Source: Spirulina subsalsa FACHB-351
Lineage (GTDB): Bacteria > Cyanobacteriota > Cyanobacteriia > Cyanobacteriales > Spirulinaceae
Length of the DNA stretch: 64,000 nucleotides
Reading direction: 5' to 3'
NCBI RefSeq assembly: GCF_026130165.1
Contig: NZ_JAIHOM010000002.1
Span: 25,707 to 89,706, forward strand
Shown: piece after piece, positions 41,801 through 50,359 of the stretch
How the letters are laid out: every line of letters starts with the position of its first letter
How positions within the stretch are numbered: the first letter of the stretch is position 1
The notes under the pieces: model-generated
Databases searched by the model: none
The model's input: the letters and a program-made list of their open reading frames with translations, nothing else
What the model was told of the DNA's origin: nothing
Program-made: the position numbers and the translations under genes

Positions 41801-42985
41801 ATGAATGCGTGGTTTTCCGCCTTGGCTCTCCTCTTGCTCATCTTTAGTCTTCCACCCTTTTTCATTGGGTTGGCGCGTCTGTTGAAAGGGCCCGGGCGTC
41901 GTCCGCCCATTGCGCCTCAAAGTCCTATCCCAGAGGATTTGGGGACGGTGACGGTAGTTGTGCCGACGTTAAATGAAGCGGCGCGGATTGATCCCTGTTT
42001 GGCGGGGTTGACTCGACAAGGTTACGAGGTGCGGGAAATTTTGGTGGTGGATAGTCGTTCAACGGATGGCACGCGGGAACGGGTGAAAGCCTTGCAGGAA
42101 CGAGATCCCCGCTTTCGTTTGTTGACGGATGATCCGTTGCCCCCAGATTGGGTAGGTCGTCCTTGGGCGTTGAACTATGGGTTTCTCGCAAGTTCCCCAA
42201 AGAGTGAATGGGTGTTGGGGATTGATGCGGATACCCAGCCTCAAGGGGGTTTGGTGGCGGGTTTGTTGCGGGTGGCCCAGGGGGAGGGGTTTGATCTGAT
42301 TTCTCTGTCGCCTCAGTTTATTTTACGGGAGGCGGGGGAGTGGTGGTTACAGCCTGCTTTGTTGATGACGCTGTTGTTTCGTTTTGACCCTTCGGGTAGT
42401 GATGCGACGGTGCCGGAACGGGTAATGGCTAATGGGCAGTGTTTCCTCTGTCGTCGTCGGGTGTTGGAGGCGGTGGGGGGTTATGATTGCGCGAAGGGGT
42501 CCTTTTGTGATGATGTGACGTTGGCGCGGGAGATTGCGAAACGGGGCTATAAGGTGGGGTTTTTGGATGGGCAACGGGTGATTAAGGTGCGGATGTATGA
42601 GGGGTTTGGGGAAACGTGGCGGGAGTGGGGGCGATCGCTTGATCTTAAGGATGCAACCTCTCGGGGTGAATTGTGGGGGGATTTATGGTTACTGACGGTG
42701 ATGCAGGGTTTACCTTTGCCCTCTTTGTTGTTTTGGGGGGGTGTGGTGAGTCAGGGGGTGAGTAGTGGCCTGATTTGGGGAGTGCTAGGACTCAATGGGC
42801 TGTTGGTTTTGATGCGATTTGCGTTGTTATGGGCGATCGCACCCTCCTACGATCGTTCGGCTCCCACCTCCGGCAGGTGGTGCTTCTGGCTTTCCCCTCT
42901 GGCCGACCCTTTAGCCGTTTTACGGATTTTCCTCTCCGCTCAACAAGTCCCCCAACAGTGGCGCGGCCGCTCCTATCATCTTTAA
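41801..42985 (+). CDS. cruG: CruG-like glycosyltransferase (carotenoid 2'-O-glycosyltransferase)
   Basis: This 394-residue GT-A family protein has an N-terminal membrane anchor (about residues 5-28), then VTVVVPTLNEAARI (about 50-63), DSRSTDGT and GIDADTQP (DxD-type metal site). The Q/RxxRW-like region is GRSLDLKDATSRG, and C-terminal membrane helices follow. It resembles CruG, which glycosylates myxol in cyanobacteria to make myxoxanthophyll, and the diaponeurosporenoate glycosyltransferases. Substrate is inferred from family memory. It is not linked to other carotenoid genes here. Confidence 0.65.
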   Translation: MNAWFSALALLLLIFSLPPFFIGLARLLKGPGRRPPIAPQSPIPEDLGTVTVVVPTLNEAARIDPCLAGLTRQGYEVREILVVDSRSTDGTRERVKALQERDPRFRLLTDDPLPPDWVGRPWALNYGFLASSPKSEWVLGIDADTQPQGGLVAGLLRVAQGEGFDLISLSPQFILREAGEWWLQPALLMTLLFRFDPSGSDATVPERVMANGQCFLCRRRVLEAVGGYDCAKGSFCDDVTLAREIAKRGYKVGFLDGQRVIKVRMYEGFGETWREWGRSLDLKDATSRGELWGDLWLLTVMQGLPLPSLLFWGGVVSQGVSSGLIWGVLGLNGLLVLMRFALLWAIAPSYDRSAPTSGRWCFWLSPLADPLAVLRIFLSAQQVPQQWRGRSYHL

Positions 42986-43010
42986 AGCTGAGGAGATGGT
43001 AAAAAGAATA

Positions 43011-43050
43011 TTATCTGTAGGTTGGGTACAGCCAAGCGCGAAACCCAACC
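43011..43050. repeat. Dispersed palindromic repeat, copy 1
   Basis: TTATCTGTAGGTTGGGT, then a spacer ending in AGCGCGAAACCCAACC. GGTTGGGT pairs with ACCCAACC, giving a hairpin. A second copy with the same ends is at 58707-58744. Confidence 0.75.
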
Positions 43051-43120
43051 AATCATTCTTTTAAACCTTCTAGAATCGAAAGAGCGCAGGGTGTGTTAGT
43101 TTAGCGTTTCGTAACCATGA

Positions 43121-43141
43121 CAGTCTAAACAAGCTAGACTG
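43121..43141. promoter_or_regulatory. Inverted repeat upstream of the kinase-cyclase gene
   Basis: CAGTCTA (43121-43127) and TAGACTG (43135-43141) form a perfect 7-bp palindrome with a 7-nt spacer, 38 bp before the start codon. It could be a binding site for a dimeric regulator or a leader hairpin. Confidence 0.4.
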
Positions 43142-43179
43142 ATTAATCTCCTCTTGTCATCGCATAAAGGACAAAAAAC

Positions 43180-46100
43180 ATGGCAATTCTGGCAGGATAC
43201 GGGGACTTTGTACCACTACACAAAAGCCTAAACTCCCAAGTTTATCGAGCAGTCCGACAACAAGATCAACAGTCTGTCATCCTCAAATTTCTCAATCAAG
43301 ACTATCCCACCCCAGAACAAATCTGTCGCTACAAACAGGAATATCACCTCACCCATCAACTGGATTCACCCCACATCATTAAAGCTTACGACTTGATAAA
43401 TTGGCAAAATAGTTATGTGATTGTTTTTGAAGACTTTGGCGGAATTTCCTTAAGAGAATGGCTTCAAAACCGCCCCCCCTTAACCCTCCTAGAATTTTTC
43501 CCCTTAGCCCTCGCCATTAGCAACAGTCTAGAAGCCATCCACAGTCAACAGGTTATTCATAAAGATATTAACCCCGGCAATATTGTTTATAATCCCAAAA
43601 CCCAAGTTTTAAAAATTATTGATTTTGGCATTGCCACCCAACTAAACCGCGAAAATCCCACCTTAAAAAACCCGCGCATTCTCGAAGGAACATTAGCCTA
43701 TATTTCTCCCGAACAAACGGGACGTATGAACCGAGAGTTAGATTATCGCAGTGATTTTTATTCTCTTGGTATTACCTTTTATGAAATGCTTACCGGAAGC
43801 GTTCCCTTTCGCAGTAATGATCCCCTTGAACTGGTGTATAGCCACATTGCTCAATCTGCCCCACCTCTTGTTTTGCCCCATCCTTTACCCGATATTATTG
43901 CTAAGTTAATCGCCAAAAATGCCGAAGAACGTTATCAAAGTACCTACGGATTAAAAGTCGATTTAGAAATTTGTTATCAACAACTGAGAACCATCCAAAC
44001 CTTAACCCCATTTCCTTTAGGTCAACAAGATATTTCTGACCGTTTCCAAATCCCGCAAAAACTTTATGGCAGAGAACAAGAAATCCAGATCCTTATCCAA
44101 GCGTTTGAACGAGTTACCCAGTCTTCTGATACCGAAAAAAACACTACCTTAATGTTAGTTGCAGGCTATTCAGGAATTGGCAAATCGTCCCTCGTTCAAG
44201 AATTATTTAAACCAATTACAGCCCATCGGGGTTATTTTATTAGTGGGAAATTTGATCAATTTCAACGCAATATTCCCTACTCAGCGATTGTAGAAGCTTT
44301 TCGGGATTTAATTGGGCAACTTTTAGCAGAAGGTGAAGACCAGCTAAAAGAGTGGAAAGAGAAAATAATAGCAGCTGTTGGGAATAATGGTCAGATGATT
44401 ATTGAGGTTATTCCTGAACTAGAACTCATCATCGGGAAACAGCCAGAATTACCCATAATGAGTCCATCAGAACGACAAAACCGCTTTAATATAGTCTTCC
44501 CTAAATTTATTCAAACCTTTACCCAGTCTGAACATCCTTTAGTCTTATTTTTAGATGATTTACAATGGGCAGATCGGGCATCGTTACGCTTAATGAGTCT
44601 GTTAATGGACACCCTTAAAACGGGCTTATTTTTAATCGGGGCGTATCGAGATAATGAAGTGTTTGCGGGACACCCTCTCTTAACTACCCTAATAGATATT
44701 CAAGCAACTAATACCCCAGTTGAACAGATTACTCTACGTCCTTTAATAGAAGATCAAGTTATTGAGTTTATTCAGGATAGTTTCAACTGTTCTGAAAATC
44801 TTGCTAGGCCTCTTGGACAACTAATTCTAGAAAAAACGGAAGGAAATCCCTTTTTTGTAAAGGAATTTTTGACTTCTTTAGTCACAGAAAACCTGGTATG
44901 TTTTGATGTCAAAACGAGAACCTGGTGCTGGGATTTAAACTTAATTAAAGCTCAAGGTATTACCAGTAATGTGGTAGAGTTGATGACGCAAAAGATTCAG
45001 AAGCTGGAGTCTGAAACTCAGTTTTTGTTACAAATTGCGGCTTGTATTGGTAATCAATTTGATCTAAAAACTTTAGCCCAGACTTATCAAAACTCTTTAA
45101 CTGAGACAGCCAGTTATCTCAAAGATGCTATTCAATTTGGCTTGATTATTTCCTTAGAGAATAGCGAAAAATTAGAACGAGTGTTAGAACTCATTTCTGA
45201 GGATAACTCTGAACAGTTTTTATGGCCTGAATACAAATTTGTTCATGATAGAGTTCAGCAGGCTGCTTATTCTTTACTATCGGAAACGACGCGGCAACAA
45301 GTTCATCAACGGATTGGGCAGGTTTTACTGGAACAAACATCAGAAGCAGAGCTAGATGATAGAATTTTTGATATTGTTAATCAATTAAACTTAGCTATTA
45401 ATTTAATTCACCAAGAGTCAGAACAATATCAACTGGCTGATTTAAATTTAAAGGCGGCACGCAAAGCGAAAATATCGAACGCTTATCCAGCTAGTGCAGA
45501 TTATGTCCAAGTCACGTTAGACTTACTGGGAGAGGAGGGCTGGCAAAACCGTTATGATGTACAAATTGAGGCGTATATTTTAGCCATAGAAATAGCCTAT
45601 CTAAGGGGAGAGTTTGACCTAATGAATGGGTTAATTGAAAAGGCGATAAATCAAACAAAAACTCTATTAGATAAGCTGCGAATTTTTGAAATTCAGATTA
45701 TCGCACTCATTGCCCAGATGAATTTAGCAGAAGCCATTGATGTAGGAATAGAGGTTTTAAAATTACTTAATATATCATTCCCTAAAAAACCGAAAAAACG
45801 CCACATTATATGGGGATTTTTAAAAACGAAACGACTACTATTAGGCAAAAAAGTTGAAGACTTAGCAAATTTACCCCAGATGACAGATCCCTACCGACTG
45901 GCAACGATGAAGATATTAGTAGCTCTGATTCCTGCTGCTTATCGTTCGGGATCTTGGTTGATGCCTTTAATTATCTTTGAACAAATTGCTCTATCTGTGC
46001 GGTATGGAAATTGCCTAGAATCCATTGTGGTTTATGCCAATTATGGTTTATTTCTCTGCGGATTTGTTGAACAATTTGATCTTGGCTATCAGTTTAGTGA

Positions 46101-48507
46101 ATTGGCATTACAGTTGTTGGAAACATATCAAGCAGATAGTATGAAAGCCAAAGTGTATTTTCTAAACAACTTTTGTGTACGGCATTGGAAAATTAGCTTA
46201 AAAGAACTTATACCTTGGGGAATAGAAGGTTGTCAGAGTAGTCTGGAAACTGGAGATTTTGAATATGGATCTTATTGTAGTTATGTGGACTGGGGATATA
46301 GTTATTTAGTGGGTCAAAACTTGGAGGAGCTTAATATTAAATTACAACGGTATGTTGAGGTGACTCAAAAGTTTAATCAGGAGTCCATGCTTTTTAATGC
46401 TAAAGTTTATCATCAAGCTGTTCTGGATTTACTACAGGACAATCCTGAGTCTAACTTTCTAGAAGGAGATGTTTTTAATAAACAAGAAAAATCATCTACA
46501 CTAGAATTTTATGCGAATTTTTGCATTTATTTTAACTTGCTATTGATTGAGTTGTTACTCGGCAATTATACAAAAGCTTATAAAAATGGAGAGCAGGCTA
46601 AAAAATATGCTCAGGGCGCAATTTCTTGTGTTAAACTGGTTTATTTTTGTTTTTATCATACTTTAACACAACTGGCTTTATTAAAAGAAGATTGTTCTCC
46701 GGCTCAACGTAAGCTTTTATTAAATGAAGTTTGTCGGAGTCTCAAGAAGTTAAAAAAATGGGCAAAAAATGCCCCAGATAATCACCAACATCGATATCTT
46801 TTAGTGCAGGCTGAGTTTTGTAATATAAACCACAAGGATAGTCAGGCGATAGAATTTTATGAACAAGCGATCGCCTGGGCTAAGGAAAAGGGCTATACTC
46901 ATGAGTTGGCGATCGCCTACGAACTCGCGGGAGAGTTCTATTTAGCGCGGGATAAGGAATTCATCGCCCTAGCTTACCTCAAAGAGGCTTACTACTGTTA
47001 TCAACTCTGGGGTGCTAGGCTAAAAGTAGTCCAGATGGAAACGAAATATCCTCGTTTTGTGGGAACTCAAACTCAATCTTCCTATCCCCTCACCACTCGC
47101 ATTACAACCAATAGTTTGGGATCAAATTTAGATATTAAAACCTTTTTAAAAGCTTCAGAAACTATTGCCCGTGAATTATTATTAGATTCGTTATTGTCTA
47201 AATTAATGGGACTTCTGATTGAAAATGCAGGCGCACAAAAAGGCTATTTAATCTTAGAAGATAAAGGGAATTTACTCATTGAAGCCGAAGGAACAATAGA
47301 GAATAAAAATATAGTCTTATTTCGTTCAACTCCCATCACGGCTAGTCAAAATCTTGCTGAATCCATTGTCTATTATGTGGCACGAACTCAAGAAAGTGTG
47401 GTACTCAATAATGCCATCACAGAGGAACGCTTTAATCGAGATCCTTATATTCAAGCGCACCACCCTCAATCTATTCTATGTAGTCCTTTAGTGAATCAAG
47501 GTAAATTAGTGGGGGTGATTTATCTAGAAAATAACTTAGCTGTTGGGGCATTTACCAAAGAACGTATTTTGTTAATTAATTTGCTTTCCACCCAGGCGGC
47601 TATTTCCTTAGAAAAAGCGCGTCTTTATCAAGAACAAGCCCAACTCAATCATGCTTTGGGGCGGTTTGTGCCGGGTCAGTTTTTGGACTTGCTCAATAAA
47701 CAGAGTATTATTGATATTCAATTAGGGGATCAAGTTGAACGAAAAATGACGGTTTTATTTTCAGATATTCGGCATTTTACCCGTCTTTCTGAACAGATGA
47801 ACCCGGCGGAAAATTTTGCTTTTATTAATGAATATTTGGCTTCTATGGAACCCGTAATTCAAGCCAATCACGGGTTTATTGATAAGTATATTGGGGATGC
47901 GATTATGGCTCTATTTCCCCAACAGGCTGATCATGGGGTGCAGGGAGCTTTAGCTATGTTGCGCGCCTTGGAGGACTATAATCAAACTCATCCCCAGCAG
48001 TCTCCCGTAAAGATTGGGATTGGTTTGCATACAGGGTTTTTGATGTTGGGAACGGTGGGGAGTTCGAGACGGATGGATGGTACAGTGATCGGGGATGCGG
48101 TGAATTTGTCGGCTCGGGTGGAAACCCTAACGAAAACCTATGGGGTGTCTTTGTTGATGACTCATCAGACCTTAGCACAATTGGAAGATCCCTTAGCCTA
48201 TGATGTGCGATTCATTGAACAGGTGAAGGTGAAGGGAAAAACGATTGCGGTGGGATTGTTTGAGGTGTTTTCGGCTGATCCCGAGGGGTTGTATGAGGCG
48301 AAAAAGGCGACTAAGGAGGCGTTTGAGCGGGGGGTGTTACTGTTCTATCAGGGGGCTGTTGAGGGGGCTTCTCGGCTGTTTGAGCGGTGTCTGAGAGAAC
48401 ATTCGGGAGATAGACCTGCACAGTATTATCTTAAACGGTGCGATCGCCTTTTAAACCGCTCCACAACATCACCCACCCCTAATTCCCATTCTACTGATGA
48501 GGACTGA
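43180..48507 (+). CDS. Ser/Thr kinase - AAA-type ATPase - GAF - adenylate cyclase fusion protein
   Basis: This 1775-residue cytoplasmic signalling protein begins with a protein kinase domain (about 1-270): HKDINPGNIV catalytic loop, IDFGIA for DFG, and SPEQTGRMN activation segment. A STAND-like AAA ATPase follows (about 290-560) with YGREQE, Walker A GYSGIGKSS and Walker B LVLFLDDLQWAD. A long helical repeat region comes next (about 600-1290). A GAF domain (about 1330-1480) and a class III cyclase (about 1515-1695: SDIRHF, DKYIGDAIMALF, DGTVIGDAVNLSARVE) end the protein. The Lys and Asp of the cyclase favour ATP. In many cyanobacterial relatives a histidine kinase takes the C-terminal place. 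upp follows 6 bp later. Confidence 0.93.
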   Translation: MAILAGYGDFVPLHKSLNSQVYRAVRQQDQQSVILKFLNQDYPTPEQICRYKQEYHLTHQLDSPHIIKAYDLINWQNSYVIVFEDFGGISLREWLQNRPPLTLLEFFPLALAISNSLEAIHSQQVIHKDINPGNIVYNPKTQVLKIIDFGIATQLNRENPTLKNPRILEGTLAYISPEQTGRMNRELDYRSDFYSLGITFYEMLTGSVPFRSNDPLELVYSHIAQSAPPLVLPHPLPDIIAKLIAKNAEERYQSTYGLKVDLEICYQQLRTIQTLTPFPLGQQDISDRFQIPQKLYGREQEIQILIQAFERVTQSSDTEKNTTLMLVAGYSGIGKSSLVQELFKPITAHRGYFISGKFDQFQRNIPYSAIVEAFRDLIGQLLAEGEDQLKEWKEKIIAAVGNNGQMIIEVIPELELIIGKQPELPIMSPSERQNRFNIVFPKFIQTFTQSEHPLVLFLDDLQWADRASLRLMSLLMDTLKTGLFLIGAYRDNEVFAGHPLLTTLIDIQATNTPVEQITLRPLIEDQVIEFIQDSFNCSENLARPLGQLILEKTEGNPFFVKEFLTSLVTENLVCFDVKTRTWCWDLNLIKAQGITSNVVELMTQKIQKLESETQFLLQIAACIGNQFDLKTLAQTYQNSLTETASYLKDAIQFGLIISLENSEKLERVLELISEDNSEQFLWPEYKFVHDRVQQAAYSLLSETTRQQVHQRIGQVLLEQTSEAELDDRIFDIVNQLNLAINLIHQESEQYQLADLNLKAARKAKISNAYPASADYVQVTLDLLGEEGWQNRYDVQIEAYILAIEIAYLRGEFDLMNGLIEKAINQTKTLLDKLRIFEIQIIALIAQMNLAEAIDVGIEVLKLLNISFPKKPKKRHIIWGFLKTKRLLLGKKVEDLANLPQMTDPYRLATMKILVALIPAAYRSGSWLMPLIIFEQIALSVRYGNCLESIVVYANYGLFLCGFVEQFDLGYQFSELALQLLETYQADSMKAKVYFLNNFCVRHWKISLKELIPWGIEGCQSSLETGDFEYGSYCSYVDWGYSYLVGQNLEELNIKLQRYVEVTQKFNQESMLFNAKVYHQAVLDLLQDNPESNFLEGDVFNKQEKSSTLEFYANFCIYFNLLLIELLLGNYTKAYKNGEQAKKYAQGAISCVKLVYFCFYHTLTQLALLKEDCSPAQRKLLLNEVCRSLKKLKKWAKNAPDNHQHRYLLVQAEFCNINHKDSQAIEFYEQAIAWAKEKGYTHELAIAYELAGEFYLARDKEFIALAYLKEAYYCYQLWGARLKVVQMETKYPRFVGTQTQSSYPLTTRITTNSLGSNLDIKTFLKASETIARELLLDSLLSKLMGLLIENAGAQKGYLILEDKGNLLIEAEGTIENKNIVLFRSTPITASQNLAESIVYYVARTQESVVLNNAITEERFNRDPYIQAHHPQSILCSPLVNQGKLVGVIYLENNLAVGAFTKERILLINLLSTQAAISLEKARLYQEQAQLNHALGRFVPGQFLDLLNKQSIIDIQLGDQVERKMTVLFSDIRHFTRLSEQMNPAENFAFINEYLASMEPVIQANHGFIDKYIGDAIMALFPQQADHGVQGALAMLRALEDYNQTHPQQSPVKIGIGLHTGFLMLGTVGSSRRMDGTVIGDAVNLSARVETLTKTYGVSLLMTHQTLAQLEDPLAYDVRFIEQVKVKGKTIAVGLFEVFSADPEGLYEAKKATKEAFERGVLLFYQGAVEGASRLFERCLREHSGDRPAQYYLKRCDRLLNRSTTSPTPNSHSTDED

Positions 48508-48513
48508 ACACTT

Positions 48514-49152
48514 ATGACCTTTGCGCCTGTTACCATCATTGATCATCCCTTAGTCCAACATAAATTAACCCTGATGCGACAAGGGGAAACCAGTACCACT
48601 AAATTCCGCCAACTCCTCAAAGAAATTGGAATGTTATTGGCCTATGAAGTGACAAGGGATCTCCCCCTGAAAAACCAAACCATCCAGACTCCTCTCGCCA
48701 CCATGGAAGCCCCCATGTTGGCCTCCGATAAAAAGCTAGTGATTGTCCCCATTTTACGCGCCGGACAAGGGCTATTAGATGGGATGTTAGAACTGATTCC
48801 CTCAGCAAGGGTGGGACATATTGGCTTGTATCGCGATCCCAGCACTCATATTGCGGTGGAATATTATTTTAAACTGCCCCATGATGTGGAACATCGGGAT
48901 GTGTTAGTGGTGGACCCAATGTTAGCCACGGGGAACTCTGCGGTGGCGGCTGTAGATCGGATTAAGGAATATACCCCCCACTCCATCAAGTTTATCTGTT
49001 TACTAGCCGCCCCGGAAGGCATTGCCCACTTTCAAGAACAACATCCCGATGTCGCAATTTTTACGGCCGCTGTGGATGACAAACTCGATGAACATGGGTA
49101 TATTTTGCCCGGTTTAGGGGATGCAGGCGATCGCTTATATGGAACGAAATAG
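48514..49152 (+). CDS. upp: Uracil phosphoribosyltransferase
   Basis: This 212-residue enzyme makes UMP from uracil and PRPP in pyrimidine salvage. The PRPP-binding loop is [17 protein letters not shown] (about residues 130-146), and the uracil-binding end is [24 protein letters not shown]. Length is normal. Its start lies 6 bp after the stop of the kinase-cyclase gene, so the two are probably cotranscribed, an unusual pairing. Confidence 0.96.
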   Translation: MTFAPVTIIDHPLVQHKLTLMRQGETSTTKFRQLLKEIGMLLAYEVTRDLPLKNQTIQTPLATMEAPMLASDKKLVIVPILRAGQGLLDGMLELIPSARVGHIGLYRDPSTHIAVEYYFKLPHDVEHRDVLVVDPMLATGNSAVAAVDRIKEYTPHSIKFICLLAAPEGIAHFQEQHPDVAIFTAAVDDKLDEHGYILPGLGDAGDRLYGTK

Positions 49153-49157
49153 GGAAC

Positions 49158-49200
49158 AATTGATAATTGATAATTGATAATTGATAATTAATAATTATCA
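49158..49200. repeat. Heptanucleotide tandem repeat (TTGATAA)n after upp
   Basis: Five or six units of TTGATAA (last ones TTAATAA) stand between the stops of upp and the convergent PRC-barrel gene. Confidence 0.8.
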
Positions 49201-49202
49201 AT

Positions 49203-50162
49203 TTAACCGTCCTCATATTCCGGGGTGCGAGTGCGTTCGGGAATGTTCACCCGTGCTGGTTTATAGGGTTCTTCCTCCTGTTCATCATCCCAAATATCCG
49301 CCTCTACATCATGATCATAATTCGGTTCGGGCTCCACATAGGCACGCTGTTGATAACTGGGACTATCCCCCCAATTCGAGTCCTCATATTCGGGTTCCTC
49401 AACCTCTTGGTAACGCACCGCTTCCGCTTGACGACGGGGTAAAGAACGGGGTTGGGCTTCTTGCCATTCGTCCTCATCCCAAGCGGGTTCGTAGGCCGCT
49501 GGACGGGCTTCAATGGGCTTATTCGATACCGGAGGGTTAATGGGAATTCCTGTGGGGAGTTGGTTCTCTGGCCGCGCTGTGGGGGTATAGTAGGGGTCTT
49601 CTTCGTCCCGCTCCCACGGGGGACGACCAATGCCTAAGCGTTCTAAAAATCCTACGGTCACTTGCACTAAACGCTCTTCGGCCCCTTCAAACACAATAAT
49701 CCGGTTCGGACCACTACTGACAATTTCCTCTACAGGCAGTTCATAGGTACTTAAGACCTGTTCAGGAATTTGGGGTAAACCAATGGAGGCAATGATCAAT
49801 GAGGAGATTTTGCCATCTTCTAGGCTAAACTGAAAGTCCCGCACCCGGCCGAGGAGTTCCCCAGCTTCGGTGATCACTTCGCAGTTAATCAGTTTACTGT
49901 AGGCCTCAACGTCTACGTCTTCAATTACATCCTCGTCGGGGACTAAAATCACATCCCCAGTTTTTTCAATCATGTTGAGGTACATATAACGGGGCATTCC
50001 GGCCACCGACAGGATATTATCCCGTAGCCCCAATGCTACAACTTCCCGACGGTCGATATCCACCAGCAGACTTTTAACAATGCCCAACTGTCGGGCGGTG
50101 TTATTGGCGATGACTTTGGTATTAATAAATTCAGAGCGTAGACGGATAGTATCTGTGGTCAT
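49203..50162 (-). CDS. PRC-barrel domain protein with acidic C-terminal tail
   Basis: From the ATG at 50162 (MTTDTIRLRSEFINTKVI) this is a 319-residue protein with two PRC-barrel domains. The first is near residues 5-80 (NNTARQLGIVKSLLVDIDRREVVAL) and the second near 90-165 (AGELLGRVRDFQFSLEDGKISSL). A Pro-, Glu- and Asp-rich tail of about 130 residues follows. PRC-barrels occur in photosynthetic reaction centre H subunits and in RimM. Role here unknown. Upstream starts at 50204 and 50189 are possible. It converges on upp. Confidence 0.8.
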   Translation of the reverse strand: MTTDTIRLRSEFINTKVIANNTARQLGIVKSLLVDIDRREVVALGLRDNILSVAGMPRYMYLNMIEKTGDVILVPDEDVIEDVDVEAYSKLINCEVITEAGELLGRVRDFQFSLEDGKISSLIIASIGLPQIPEQVLSTYELPVEEIVSSGPNRIIVFEGAEERLVQVTVGFLERLGIGRPPWERDEEDPYYTPTARPENQLPTGIPINPPVSNKPIEARPAAYEPAWDEDEWQEAQPRSLPRRQAEAVRYQEVEEPEYEDSNWGDSPSYQQRAYVEPEPNYDHDVEADIWDDEQEEEPYKPARVNIPERTRTPEYEDG

Positions 50163-50359
50163 TGTGTCTTTTAGTTGAAGCTCTCGCATTCTATGGGGGT
50201 TCAATTGTGTAGTCAGAATATCCTAACGGGGGGTTTGGCGATCGCACGGGAGAATACCAGTGCATAATCCCAAACAGACTTAATTTTACTCAATTTAATT
50301 TGATATAACTTAACAAATCATAACCCATTCCTCAATCCCTCTGGCGGAATCCCTAGCCA

